DNA of 64,000 bases from Asanoa hainanensis (GTDB lineage Bacteria; Actinomycetota; Actinomycetes; Mycobacteriales; Micromonosporaceae): assembly GCF_900188485.1 (NCBI RefSeq), contig NZ_FZPH01000008.1, positions 1-64,000 of the forward strand, written 5' to 3'. Below the pieces are notes generated by a model, which had not been told where the DNA came from, did not search any database, and was given only the letters and a program-made list of their open reading frames with translations. Shown here piece after piece: positions 1-7,514 of this stretch. A program made the position numbers and the translations under genes. Within the stretch, counting starts at the first letter, position 1. Each line of letters opens with the position of its first letter.

Positions 1-64
1 GATCATCGGTGGCCCAGTCGACACCGACCGTCACCGCTCGCGCCGCGCCGCCGTCATCAGTCAC
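1..64 (-). CDS. IS110-family-like transposase, N-terminal fragment (runs off the window)
   Basis: A GTG at 64-62 opens a frame on the minus strand that reads MTDDGGAARAVTVGVDWATD and continues past base 1. The segment V-G-V-D-W-A resembles the first strand of the RuvC-like DEDD fold that begins IS110 transposases, where this Asp is the first catalytic acid. Only 21 codons are visible, so the family cannot be proved; other RNase H-fold proteins share a similar strand. A purine-rich GGAGGAG (minus strand, about 80-74) lies 9-10 bases upstream as a ribosome binding site, which supports this start. Confidence 0.45.
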   Translation of the reverse strand, partial: MTDDGGAARAVTVGVDWATDD

Positions 65-316
65 ACTCAACCCAAGCTCCTCCGCTGCTCAACCCAGTGG
101 GGAAGCACCTGGTGGTTCGGGACATCACTGCCGGACGCTCATTGACGGGCGCTCAACGGCGCAGTAGCCCTGTTGCCAGTCGGGATGTCCCGGACCGCCA
201 GACCCCGCGGAAACTCCCGCAGGCCCTCAAACCGGGGGCTGCAACGGTTGGCGATGATCTAACGGCCCAGGTGCTACCCGGCCATCCAACAACCAGGCAG
301 CACCAGGATCACCCAA
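65..316 (-). ncRNA. candidate bridge RNA / structured left-end RNA of the IS110-like element
   Basis: This stretch has no supported gene. Read on the minus strand it can fold. GGGACATC (191-184) pairs with GATGTCCC (126-119). Directly inside, ACTGC (165-161) pairs with GCAGT (131-127), leaving an 18-nt one-sided internal loop and a 29-nt terminal loop. A second hairpin is GCGG-N6-CCGC (218-205). Stems with large internal loops between the element end and the transposase start are what IS110 bridge RNAs look like. Transcription and function are inferred; no covariation test was possible. Confidence 0.35.
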
Positions 317-317
317 T

Positions 318-345
318 GAGCAACGGTCGCGCCCACGACGAACCC
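318..345. repeat. truncated copy of an interspersed intergenic repeat at the element junction
   Basis: Bases 318-345 match the inverse of 58134-58161 at 27 of 28 positions and resemble 47211-47238. These are the outer ends of the two complete repeat copies in the window. Here the match stops abruptly at 317/318, exactly where the IS110-like left end begins. The simplest reading is that the element inserted into a copy of this repeat. Confidence 0.5.
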
Positions 346-398
346 GAGTCATCCTGCTCGTGACCTTCGAAGTGCGCTCGAAGGTAGGATCTGCGCCG

Positions 399-1238
399 AT
401 GAGGACGACATTGGCTGCGGCGGTCGAGGCACTTGACGACCGTTATCCGCCCGCATGGGCGGAAGAGTGGGATCGGGTCGGTCTGGTCGTCGGTGATCCG
501 TTGGCGCCGGTGAGCCGCGTGCTGTGCGTCGTCGACGCCGTCCCGGAGACCGTCGCCGAGGCCCGCTCCGCCGGCGCCGACCTGATCGTCGCCCACCATC
601 CCCTGCTGATGCGCGGCGTCTCCTCGGTCGCTACGACCACCTACAAAGGACGGATCGTCCACGATCTCGTCAAGAACGACATGGCGCTGTTCACCGCGCA
701 CACCAACGCCGACGTGGCCTCGCCCGGCGTCTCGGACGCCCTCGCCGCCCGGCTCGGACTGGTCGACCTGCGCCCGCTGGTGCCGTCGAGTGTCTCGCCC
801 GACGTGGGCACCGGCCGGATCGGGCGGCTGCCCGTGCCCCGGCCATTGTCCGCACTCACCGAGCAGGCCGCCGCCGTGCTCCCGCCCACCGCCTGGGGTG
901 TCCGGGCCGCCGGCGACCCCGACCGGGTGATCTCTACCGTGGCGGTCTGCGGCGGCGCCGGCGACTCGTTCCTCGGCGCGGCCGCCGCCGCCGGCGTCGA
1001 CGCCTATCTCACCGCCGACCTCCGCCACCACCCGGCCAGCGAGGCGGTCGCCGGAGGTGGCCCCGCGCTGCTGGACGCGGCACACTGGGCCACCGAGCGC
1101 CCGTGGCTCGACGACCTGGCCGCCTACCTGCGTGCCACGCTGGAGGTCGACGTGCTCGTCTCGGACCTCGACACCGACCCCTGGACGCTGCACGCCACGT
1201 CCGCCCGTTTCACCCCGCCGAAGGAGCCGCTCCCGTGA
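399..1238 (+). CDS. Nif3-like dinuclear metal centre hexameric protein (DUF34/YbgI family)
   Basis: 279-residue member of the Nif3/YbgI family, a cytosolic hexameric protein with a dinuclear metal site; its substrate is not established and a GTP cyclohydrolase-type activity has been proposed for relatives. Visible family motifs are AHHPLL (metal-binding His pair) and AHTNADVASPGVSDALA (second metal region), and the N-terminal EEWDRVGLVVGD signature. The ATG at 399 is preferred over the in-frame GTG near 360, because the family begins with the MRTTLAAAVEALDDRYPP segment and a purine-rich AAGGTAGG lies just upstream. It leads a three-gene operon: its stop overlaps the next start (GTGA). The same trio is conserved in actinobacteria. 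Confidence 0.9.
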   Translation: MRTTLAAAVEALDDRYPPAWAEEWDRVGLVVGDPLAPVSRVLCVVDAVPETVAEARSAGADLIVAHHPLLMRGVSSVATTTYKGRIVHDLVKNDMALFTAHTNADVASPGVSDALAARLGLVDLRPLVPSSVSPDVGTGRIGRLPVPRPLSALTEQAAAVLPPTAWGVRAAGDPDRVISTVAVCGGAGDSFLGAAAAAGVDAYLTADLRHHPASEAVAGGGPALLDAAHWATERPWLDDLAAYLRATLEVDVLVSDLDTDPWTLHATSARFTPPKEPLP

Positions 1239-1975
1239 AGGCCGAACCAAAGGCGCAGCGCCGGCTGCTCGACCTCCAGGCGATCGACACCGCGCTGGCC
1301 CAGATCGCACACCGGCGCCGGACGCTGCCGGAGAACGGGGAGCTGGAAGCCCTGGCCCGGGAGCTGTCGGCGCTCGAGGACGAGCGGGTCCGCGCCCAGG
1401 TGGGTGTCGACGACCTCGACCGCGACATCGCCCGCATGGAGAAGGACGTCGAGCAGGTCCGCGCCCGCAAGGACCGCGACCAGGCCCGGCTGACCATGGG
1501 CGGCGGCCCGGCCCGTGAGCTGGAGGCGATCCAGCACGAGCTGGTCTCCCTGACCCGCCGCCAGTCGGAGCTGGAGGACAGCGAGCTCGAGCTGATGGAG
1601 CAGCGGGAGACCGCGCAGGGCGCGCTCGACGAGGTGCTCGGCCGGCTGGAGTCCACCCGCGGCAAGCGCGGCGACACCGAGGTCCGGCGCGACCAGCTGC
1701 TGGCCGAGATCGACGCGGACGAGCAGTCCCGGATCGCCGCCCGTGGCCCGGTCGCCGGCGACATCCCGGCCGACCTGCTGGCGTTGTACGACAAGGTCCG
1801 CGAGTCGTCGGGCGGCCTCGGCGCGGCCCTGCTCACCCACGGCCGCTGCGGAGGCTGCCGGATCGAGCTGTTCGGCGCCGACCTCGCCCGGATCAAGGCC
1901 GCCCCGGCGGACGACGTGGTCCGCTGCGAGGAATGCCGCCGGATCATGGTCCGGACCCAGGAGTCCGGCCTGTGA
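1235..1975 (+). CDS. coiled-coil C4 zinc-ribbon protein
   Basis: 246-residue protein of the actinobacterial zinc-ribbon family found between nif3 and the RNase H/phosphatase gene. Residues about 15-185 are charged heptad-rich helix (a long antiparallel coiled coil). The C-terminus carries the zinc ribbon with two CxxC pairs, HGRCGGCRIEL and VRCEECRRIMV. Relatives are thought to act as nucleic-acid or protein-binding chaperone-like factors; the exact role is unknown. The GTG start at 1235 overlaps the nif3 stop by 4 nt, and its own TGA overlaps the next GTG by 4 nt, so translational coupling is likely. Confidence 0.9.
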   Translation: MKAEPKAQRRLLDLQAIDTALAQIAHRRRTLPENGELEALARELSALEDERVRAQVGVDDLDRDIARMEKDVEQVRARKDRDQARLTMGGGPARELEAIQHELVSLTRRQSELEDSELELMEQRETAQGALDEVLGRLESTRGKRGDTEVRRDQLLAEIDADEQSRIAARGPVAGDIPADLLALYDKVRESSGGLGAALLTHGRCGGCRIELFGADLARIKAAPADDVVRCEECRRIMVRTQESGL

Positions 1976-3075
1976 GTGCCCCCACCCGCGTCGTCATCGA
2001 GGCCGACGGCGGCGCGCGCGGCAACCCGGGCCCCGCCGGCTATGGTGCGGTTGTCTTCTCGCCGTCCGGTTCGGTGCTGGCCGAACGCTCGGAGGCGCTG
2101 GGCATCGCGACCAACAACGTCGCCGAATATCGGGGCCTGATCGCCGGCCTGCGGGCCGCCGTCGACCTCGGCGCGTCCGAGGCCGACATCCGGATGGACT
2201 CGAAGCTCGTGGTCGAGCAGATGTCCGGCCGCTGGCAGATCAAGAACGCCGGCCTGCGCCCGCTCGCGGCGGAGGCGGCCTCCCTGGTCAGCCGCTTCGA
2301 CAAGGTCACCTTCACCTGGGTGCCGCGCGACCGCAACACCCACGCGGACGCCCTGGCCAACGCCGCCATGGACGCGGCGGCCGGCATCGCCCCGGTGTCG
2401 TCGGCCGAGCCGGCCGCGGCCTCGGCCCCACGATCGTGGGAGCCCCGCCCGATCGAGGGCGCGACCCGGATGCTGCTGGTCCGGCACGGCGAGACCGCGT
2501 TCACGTCGCAGGGCCGCTACTCGGGCCGCGGAGACGTCCCGCTCTCGACGGTCGGCGAGGCCCAGGCGACGGCGGCCGGCGTCCTGGTCGCGGCCCGCGC
2601 CCCGGACGCGGTCGCGGTGGTCACCTCGCCCCTGTCCCGCTGCCGCTCGACGGCGGAGGCGATCGCCCGCGAGCTCGGCGGCGTCCCGATCCGGGTCGAC
2701 GACGACCTGATCGAGTGCGACTTCGGCTCGTGGGAGGGCCTGACGTTCGCGGAGGTACGCGCGGGGTGGGCTTCCGAGCTCGACGCGTGGCTGGCGGACC
2801 CGTCGGTCGCGCCGCCGGGCGGGGAGTCGTTCGCCGCGGTCGCCACCCGAGCCCGCCGAGCGGTCTCGGCACTGCAGGCGACGTACCCGTCGAGCGCGGT
2901 GGTCGTGGTCTCCCACGTCTCACCCATCAAGCTGATCCTGCAGGACGCGCTGGCGGGCGGGCCGGGCTTCCTGCACCGGTTGTATCTGGACCCGGCCGGC
3001 GTGTCCACGGTGGACACCTGGCCGGACGGCGGGGTAGCCGTCCGCACGGTCAACGACACCTCACACCTGCGCTGA
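1972..3075 (+). CDS. bifunctional RNase H / histidine-phosphatase family protein
   Basis: 367-residue fusion. Residues 1-140 form an RNase HI-type domain (VIEADGGARGNPGPAGYGAV, then acidic residues in NNVAEYRGL and MDSKLV, and TWVPRDRNTHAD). They should cleave RNA in RNA/DNA hybrids. Residues about 163-367 form a histidine-phosphatase (CobC/phosphoglycerate mutase-like) domain with the catalytic RHGET motif near residue 170 and a second conserved His in VVSHVSPIK. The mycobacterial counterpart combines RNase H and alpha-ribazole phosphatase activities. A proline/alanine linker at about 135-160 joins the domains. GTG 1972 overlaps the preceding stop. This is the last gene of the nif3 operon. 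Confidence 0.93.
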   Translation: MSAPTRVVIEADGGARGNPGPAGYGAVVFSPSGSVLAERSEALGIATNNVAEYRGLIAGLRAAVDLGASEADIRMDSKLVVEQMSGRWQIKNAGLRPLAAEAASLVSRFDKVTFTWVPRDRNTHADALANAAMDAAAGIAPVSSAEPAAASAPRSWEPRPIEGATRMLLVRHGETAFTSQGRYSGRGDVPLSTVGEAQATAAGVLVAARAPDAVAVVTSPLSRCRSTAEAIARELGGVPIRVDDDLIECDFGSWEGLTFAEVRAGWASELDAWLADPSVAPPGGESFAAVATRARRAVSALQATYPSSAVVVVSHVSPIKLILQDALAGGPGFLHRLYLDPAGVSTVDTWPDGGVAVRTVNDTSHLR

Positions 3076-3116
3076 TCGGAGCCTGGCTCGGGTCCGCGAC
3101 GCCGCTTCCGGCCGAG

Positions 3117-4448
3117 GTGGTGCACCGGGTCGCGCAGTGCCGGGCCCGGTTGGGTGATCTCGACGGTGCGTTCGACGCGTTGCGGTCGGCGCTCGAGCTC
3201 GGGTTCCGTGACCTCGATGTGCTGGTCTCCGACCCACATCTGGCGGCGCTCCGGCAGGACGAGCGCTGGCCCCTCGCGCCGCTCGCTCCCGGCCGGGCCG
3301 GGGATCTGGAGCTCTTCGCCCGTGAGGTGAAGCGGCGGGCCTTCCGGCACACGTCGGTCGACGCCGAGGTCGAGCTGCTGCGCCCCGGCGTGGATCGGTT
3401 GTCCGACGCCGAGTTCCTCGTCGGGCTGTCGCGGATCGTGGCCGCGCTCGGCGACGGGCACGCCCGGGTCGATCCTCCGGCTGACCGGGCCGACCTGCAC
3501 CTGGCGGTGCCGCTGCGGTTCGAGCACTTCACGGACGGCGTGTTCGTCACGGCCGCCGCGCCGGAGCAGGCCGACCTGTTGGGTGCCGAGGTGCTGGCGT
3601 TCGACGGTGTCGAGCTCGACGAGGTGCTCGCCCGGGTCGACCGGATCGTGGGCCGCGACAACGCGTACGGCGCCCTCGCCGGAGTCACGCGCAAGCTGCC
3701 GCGGACCACGCTCCTGCACGCCCTCGGCGTCGCCCGGCACGACGACCGGGTGACCCTGTGGTTGGCCGCCGGCACCGAGGTGACCGTGCCCGCGCGGCCG
3801 GTCAGCAAGGGGGAGTCCGACGCCCGGCCCTGCCCGCCGGGCTGGAGCTTCCTGCTGGCGCCGCCGCTGCCGCTCTATCTGCGCAACGCCGGAGCGCCCT
3901 ACTGGTACACCGACCAGCCCGACGACGACCTGCTGTACGTGCAGATCAACAGCGTCACCGACGACCCGGCGGAGCCCTTCGCGGCGTTCGTGGCCGGGCT
4001 GTTCGCCGATCTCGCCCGCCGGGCGCCCCGCCGGCTCGTCATCGACCTGCGCTGGAACGAGGGCGGCAACACGTTCCTCACCGTGCCATTTCTGCACCGG
4101 CTCGTCGCGTACACCGGGGAGATCTTCGTGGTCATCGGACGGCACACGTTGTCGGCGGCGCAGAACCTGAGCACGATGATCGCCAACCACACGCCCGCGC
4201 TGTTCGTCGGTGAGCCCACCGGGTCGAGCCCCAACTTCGTCGGCGAGACGGCGCCGTTCGAGCTGCCGCACAGCCGGTTCCAGGTCAACGTGTCCGACCT
4301 GTACTGGCAGACGTCGTGGCCGATGGACCACCGGACGTGGCTGCCACCAGACCTCTACACGCCACCGACGTTCGCCGCGTACGCCCGGAAGGAGGATCCG
4401 GCCCTCGACGCCATCCGTGCGCTTTCGCCTGGCATCATCTGCGAATGA
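3117..4448 (+). CDS. S41-family peptidase-like protein with TPR-like N-terminus
   Basis: About 443 residues. The C-terminal half resembles the S41 (tail-specific protease) core: VIDLRWNEGGN, then the region RHTLSAAQNLSTM where the family keeps its nucleophile Ser (usually TxSAAE; here Gln replaces Glu), and VGEPTGSSPN. The N-terminus (QCRARLGDLDGAFDALRSALELGFRDLDVLVSDPHLAALRQDERW) is typical of the last unit of a TPR module. No signal peptide is seen, which is odd for an S41 protease. The open frame extends further upstream through the RNase H/phosphatase gene but without a convincing start. GTG 3117 or 3120 is the first plausible one, so the N-terminus may be truncated. Its stop overlaps the next ATG. 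Confidence 0.65.
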   Translation: MVHRVAQCRARLGDLDGAFDALRSALELGFRDLDVLVSDPHLAALRQDERWPLAPLAPGRAGDLELFAREVKRRAFRHTSVDAEVELLRPGVDRLSDAEFLVGLSRIVAALGDGHARVDPPADRADLHLAVPLRFEHFTDGVFVTAAAPEQADLLGAEVLAFDGVELDEVLARVDRIVGRDNAYGALAGVTRKLPRTTLLHALGVARHDDRVTLWLAAGTEVTVPARPVSKGESDARPCPPGWSFLLAPPLPLYLRNAGAPYWYTDQPDDDLLYVQINSVTDDPAEPFAAFVAGLFADLARRAPRRLVIDLRWNEGGNTFLTVPFLHRLVAYTGEIFVVIGRHTLSAAQNLSTMIANHTPALFVGEPTGSSPNFVGETAPFELPHSRFQVNVSDLYWQTSWPMDHRTWLPPDLYTPPTFAAYARKEDPALDAIRALSPGIICE

Positions 4449-4987
4449 CCATGGGGCCGGAATCATTCACTGCCGGGTGGACCAGGCTGTGGCGGCTGGC
4501 CGAACGGCTCGGGGGAGACCCGGAGACCGTCTTCGCGCCCGTCGGCTTGTTCCTGGGTGACCCGACCCTGGCCCGCGCGTGGGGCTACGACTGTACGCCG
4601 GCGCACGCCACGACGTTCGCGGCCACGGGCGTCAACGGCGTGCACTTCTCGCTGGTCGACTGCGAGGGCGTGGCGCCGGTGGTGATGACCGTGCCGATGG
4701 CGTTCGACCAGCCGAACCACATCCTGGCGGGCGACATCCGCGAGTTCCTCGCGCTGGGCAGGAACGCGGGCTACTTCGGTCTCGAAAGCCTCGCGTACGC
4801 CTGGGACCGGCAGGACATGATCAACCGGTTGGAACGCGGCGGGCCACCCGACGACCCGACCGAGGCCGCGTTGCTCGGGCACCTGGCGGCCGAGTTCGCC
4901 CTGGAGCCCGGCCAGCACATCGCGCGGCGGATGGCGCAGTTGGAGACCATGTACGGGGCGCGCGTGCGGCCGGCCCAGGAAGCCTAG
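4445..4987 (+). CDS. conserved hypothetical protein
   Basis: 180-residue soluble, acidic protein (ends ...MYGARVRPAQEA) that I do not recognise. It starts with ATG 4445, overlapping the TGA of the upstream S41-like gene (ATGA), so the two are probably co-translated. The middle contains HFSLVDCEGVAPVVMTVPM and DIREFLALGRNAGYFGLESLAY, reminiscent in style of small SUKH/immunity-type proteins, but no diagnostic motif is visible. No signal peptide or membrane helix. The HAD-like gene follows 8 nt later. Confidence 0.65.
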   Translation: MTMGPESFTAGWTRLWRLAERLGGDPETVFAPVGLFLGDPTLARAWGYDCTPAHATTFAATGVNGVHFSLVDCEGVAPVVMTVPMAFDQPNHILAGDIREFLALGRNAGYFGLESLAYAWDRQDMINRLERGGPPDDPTEAALLGHLAAEFALEPGQHIARRMAQLETMYGARVRPAQEA

Positions 4988-4995
4988 GTGGTGCT

Positions 4996-5484
4996 TTGAC
5001 TGACGCGCTGGGCGTGGACGTCGGGGGCGTGCTCATCGTGCCGACGGACCGTTCCGAGGACACGGAGCTGTTCCATGCGCGCTACCTGGAACGACCGGAG
5101 ATGCCCGGCGCGATCGACGCGCTGGCCCGGCTGGCGCGCGAACGGTTCGGCCCGCGGATGTTCGTCGTCTCGAAGTGCGGCGAGGCGACGGAGGCGCGTA
5201 CGCGGGAATGGCTTTTCCAGCACCGTTTCTTCGACCGCACCGGCATCACCCTCGACCAGGTCCACTTCTGCCGCACCCGGGAGGGCAAGGCGCCGATCGC
5301 CGAGCGGCTGGGCCTGACCCATTTCGTCGACGACCGCCTCGAAGTGCTCTCGCACCTGACGACGGTGCCGCACCGGTATCTCTTCCAGCCGTCGGAGGCG
5401 GAGATCGCGCGGTTCCGCACGTTCCTGCCCGCGGTGCATCGCGTGGAATCGTGGTCCGAGCTGGCGGAGGCGCTCACCCGCTGA
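4996..5484 (+). CDS. HAD-like hydrolase (nucleotidase/phosphatase type)
   Basis: 162-residue small HAD-superfamily protein. Motif I is the divergent GVDVGGVLI, where the first Asp should be the nucleophile. Motif II is likely VVSKCGEATEARTREW. Motifs III and IV are KAPIAERLGLTHFVDDRLEVL, with the paired aspartates that bind magnesium. Substrate unknown. The start chosen is TTG 4996 because the family signature begins a few residues later and the upstream gene ends at 4987. It is probably in one operon with the two preceding genes. The missing fourth residue Asp of the usual DxD may reduce phosphatase activity. Confidence 0.65.
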   Translation: MTDALGVDVGGVLIVPTDRSEDTELFHARYLERPEMPGAIDALARLARERFGPRMFVVSKCGEATEARTREWLFQHRFFDRTGITLDQVHFCRTREGKAPIAERLGLTHFVDDRLEVLSHLTTVPHRYLFQPSEAEIARFRTFLPAVHRVESWSELAEALTR

Positions 5485-5578
5485 TTTCCTTCCGGAGTCG
5501 TGTCCGATCCGGCGCGGGTCGTTCGTAGGACAGATGGCAGGCGGCCGGAAGCGGTCGCCGCGACAAGGGAGTCAGGCG

Positions 5579-5947
5579 ATGACGCACTACTTGATCTCGT
5601 TCAACGACGGCGCGATGGACCACATCCGCGACCAGGACCTTCCTGAGGTGGGCGAGGCCGCGCACGCGGTGTGCGAGGAAGCCATCAAGGCCGGGGTGTA
5701 CGTCTACGGCGGTGGCCTGCTGCGCCAGCAGGCGAGCATCGTGGCGACGGACGGGATCGTCACCGACGGCCCGTACCCGGAGACCAAGGAGGTCATCGGC
5801 GGGCTGGTGGTCGTCGACGTCCCGACCCGAGCGGAGGCGCTGGAGTGGGCAGCCAAGATCGCGGCGGCCTGCCAGTGCGCCCAGGAGGTCCGGGAGATCA
5901 TGCCCGACGCCGACCTGGACGCGATGGTCCGCGAAGCCGCGCGCTAG
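5579..5947 (+). CDS. YCII-domain (DGPF-type) protein
   Basis: 122-residue single-domain protein of the YCII-related superfamily. It shows the DGPYPETKEVIGGLVVVDVPTRAEALEWA core that gives the DGPF family its name. Members adopt a dimeric ferredoxin-like fold; many sit beside ECF sigma factors, but none is found here. ATG 5579 is preceded by AAGGGA. A strong hairpin after the stop (5957-6000) ends the transcript. Function beyond the fold is unknown. Confidence 0.85.
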   Translation: MTHYLISFNDGAMDHIRDQDLPEVGEAAHAVCEEAIKAGVYVYGGGLLRQQASIVATDGIVTDGPYPETKEVIGGLVVVDVPTRAEALEWAAKIAAACQCAQEVREIMPDADLDAMVREAAR

Positions 5948-5956
5948 CCGCCGCTC

Positions 5957-6000
5957 AGCCAGCGCCGGGCGGGGGGAGCCCTGGGGCCCGGCGCTGGCTA
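5957..6000 (+). terminator. Rho-independent-type hairpin after the YCII gene
   Basis: AGCCAGCGCCGGGC pairs with GCCCGGCGCTGGCT across a G-rich loop, ten bases past the stop codon. There is no T-run, as usual in high-GC actinobacteria. Confidence 0.75.
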
Positions 6001-6041
6001 GGACCAGGTGCGCATGTGCCGCCTCTGACGGGCGGAGCGGG

Positions 6042-6593
6042 ATGCTGAGCGATTCCCAGTACACGGTGGTGTGGGACTTCCTGCTCGGGACCAGGTCCGA
6101 GGCGGACACCGTGGCAGTCCTGGGCGCGGACCCGCGGTCGGACGCGGAGTTCCTGCCGGGGTTTCTGGCCGACACCATGCACCGCCGCGACGCGGACGGA
6201 GTCGAGGCCGGCCTCGGGCTGATGGCTCGCTTCGACCAGCTCGGCCCCGAACGCGTCCCGGTGCTGTGTGAGCTGCTCGTGGCTGAGTGGCACCACAGGC
6301 ACGAAGACGTCGCACGGCTCCTGCAACAACTCGCGGACCCGGCGGCCGTGCCGGCGCTGCACCGCGCCGCCGAACTGGACCTGCCGTATCTCGCGTACGA
6401 CGGGAATCGCGCGTTGTCCCGCAAGTGCATGTGGGCGCTCAGCGATATCCGCACCGGCGATGCGATCGCCGCGCTGGAGTCGCTTGCCCGCTCGCCCGAC
6501 CTCGTCGTTCGAGATCTAGCCGCGTACCACTTGGCGAAGATCCGCAACGGCGAGCCACCCTCACCAGCGAGCCGGCGACACCGCGACCGCTGA
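6042..6593 (+). CDS. HEAT-repeat-like hypothetical protein
   Basis: 183-residue all-helical protein. The second half contains units such as DPAAVPALHRAAELD and TGDAIAALESLARSPDLVVRDLAAYHLAKI, which look like HEAT/PBS-lyase repeats used for protein binding. ATG 6042 has a GGCGGAGCGGG purine tract upstream. No catalytic motif, signal peptide or membrane segment. It is a singleton between two hypothetical genes, and a role in damage or immunity pathways is only a guess. Confidence 0.65.
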   Translation: MLSDSQYTVVWDFLLGTRSEADTVAVLGADPRSDAEFLPGFLADTMHRRDADGVEAGLGLMARFDQLGPERVPVLCELLVAEWHHRHEDVARLLQQLADPAAVPALHRAAELDLPYLAYDGNRALSRKCMWALSDIRTGDAIAALESLARSPDLVVRDLAAYHLAKIRNGEPPSPASRRHRDR

Positions 6594-6704
6594 GAGCCGC
6601 GCCGAGACGCGGATCACCTCGGGGGGACATCGCGAACTGGAAGGTGTGCGGCCAGCCGTACTGATCACCTCGATTGGTGAGGGTTGGTCGGGGACTATGT
6701 GCTC

Positions 6705-7118
6705 GTGAGTTTCGACCTTGTCGTGGTGGCGATCGATCCCAACGCGAGCGACGAGCAGGTGCGTGCCATGGTGCGGCGGTGCGACAGCGGTAGCCACGTC
6801 GAAGGCGAGCTGGACGACCGCATCGTCGGCTTCTACGAGAGCCTGCGGTCGCACTATCCCGACTTCCCGCCGTACGACGAGGACTCGCCCTGGATGTCGA
6901 CGCCGCTTGATGTGGGCATCGATCACGTCAGCATGCAGCTGAGCTATTCGCAGCGCAGTGACCCGGCGCTGAGCCTGATCGATGAACTCGCCCGACGTTA
7001 CGGACTCATGATCTACGACCCGCAGGGAGACGAGGTCACCCGGCCCGACGATGTCAGGATCCCACCAGATCCGGCGCTCGTGGCGACGTGGGAGTCGTTG
7101 AGGGCGCCCGAGAGTTGA
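6705..7118 (+). CDS. conserved actinobacterial hypothetical protein
   Basis: 137-residue protein beginning MSFDLVVVAIDPNASDEQVRAM (GTG start at 6705; GGGGA at about 6690). It contains the conserved-looking block PYDEDSPWMSTPLDVGIDHVSMQLSYS and a C-terminal LARRYGLMIYDPQGDEVTRP. I recall similar stand-alone proteins in streptomycetes, with no assigned function. It is soluble, with no transmembrane or secretion signal. An in-frame TTG at 6684 is less likely because it would place the ribosome binding site inside the gene. Confidence 0.7.
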   Translation: MSFDLVVVAIDPNASDEQVRAMVRRCDSGSHVEGELDDRIVGFYESLRSHYPDFPPYDEDSPWMSTPLDVGIDHVSMQLSYSQRSDPALSLIDELARRYGLMIYDPQGDEVTRPDDVRIPPDPALVATWESLRAPES

Positions 7119-7135
7119 CGTAGCCACCGGCGGTG

Positions 7136-7283
7136 ACCCTTTTGGCCCTGCTCCGGGTGGGTTTACCAAGCCGCTCCGGCCACCCGGCGCGCTGGCGGGC
7201 TCTTACCCCACCGTTTCACCCTTACCGGGCGCGTACGCCCGGCGGTTGGTTTCTGTGGCACTTTCCCGCGGTTCACCCCAGGC
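7136..7283 (-). pseudogene. partial inverted copy of RNase P RNA (specificity domain)
   Basis: On the minus strand this stretch matches the intact rnpB of the window (about 14534-14681) almost base for base over about 145 nt, with roughly 8 differences including two 1-nt gaps. It contains the GAAAGTGCCACAGAAA block, AAGGGTGAAACGGTGGGG, TAAGAGCCC and GGAGC-GGCCAAAAGGG, i.e. essentially the whole S domain (P7-P14). No matching 5' catalytic domain follows in the same orientation. It is probably a non-functional relic, but the high identity and a compensated-looking change (GCCAGCGC for ACCAGCGC) mean a recent duplication or retained use cannot be excluded. Confidence 0.85.
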
Positions 7284-7400
7284 TGCCGACCGGCGGGTAG
7301 GCCCGCGGGCCCTTCGACTCTCGCGATGACCTCCGCCGATCGGTGCTACTCACCCTGCCCGCGGCTCTGGGATGGATGGCAGATCCGGCGCTAACAGGCG
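7281..7400 (+). repeat. scattered matches to the rnpB 3' catalytic domain
   Basis: Next to the inverted S-domain copy, the plus strand carries GGCTGCC...GCGGGTAGGCC (7281-7304) and GATGGATGGC-AG-ATCCGGCG-CTA-ACAGGC (7371-7398). Both resemble conserved pieces of the rnpB 3' half, in the correct order, with the intervening hairpin missing. Together with the S-domain this suggests a scrambled rnpB relic. Short matches in GC-rich DNA can arise by chance, so confidence is low. The rest of 7119-7514 shows no gene. Confidence 0.35.
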
Positions 7401-7514
7401 GTCGCGGACTTCCGTCCATCGGCGTCGGCGACGGCCGCATCGACCGATGCGGGTGTGATGCCGGGCGCGTGATCATGTTCGTTCATGGTTCTTTCGAGAT
7501 CTCGGGAGCTCGCG

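Larger units (their letters stand above)
1..316 (-). mobile_element. left end of an IS110-family-like insertion sequence (partial)
   Basis: The first 316 bases look like one terminus of an IS110-type element whose remainder lies outside the window. Seen: a minus-strand reading frame starting at 64 and leaving the window, and about 250 nt of non-coding, hairpin-rich DNA before it. Sequence from 318 onward matches one end of an interspersed repeat that is intact at 47.2 and 58.1-58.2 kb, which places the element boundary near 316/317. IS110 elements lack terminal inverted repeats and carry a long non-coding left end, which fits. The family call rests on few transposase residues, so it is tentative. 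Confidence 0.45.

Noticed and set aside
97-363. Plus-strand 88-codon frame next to the left edge
   Set aside because: Lies across the structured IS-like end and repeat junction; no ribosome binding site and no coding bias.
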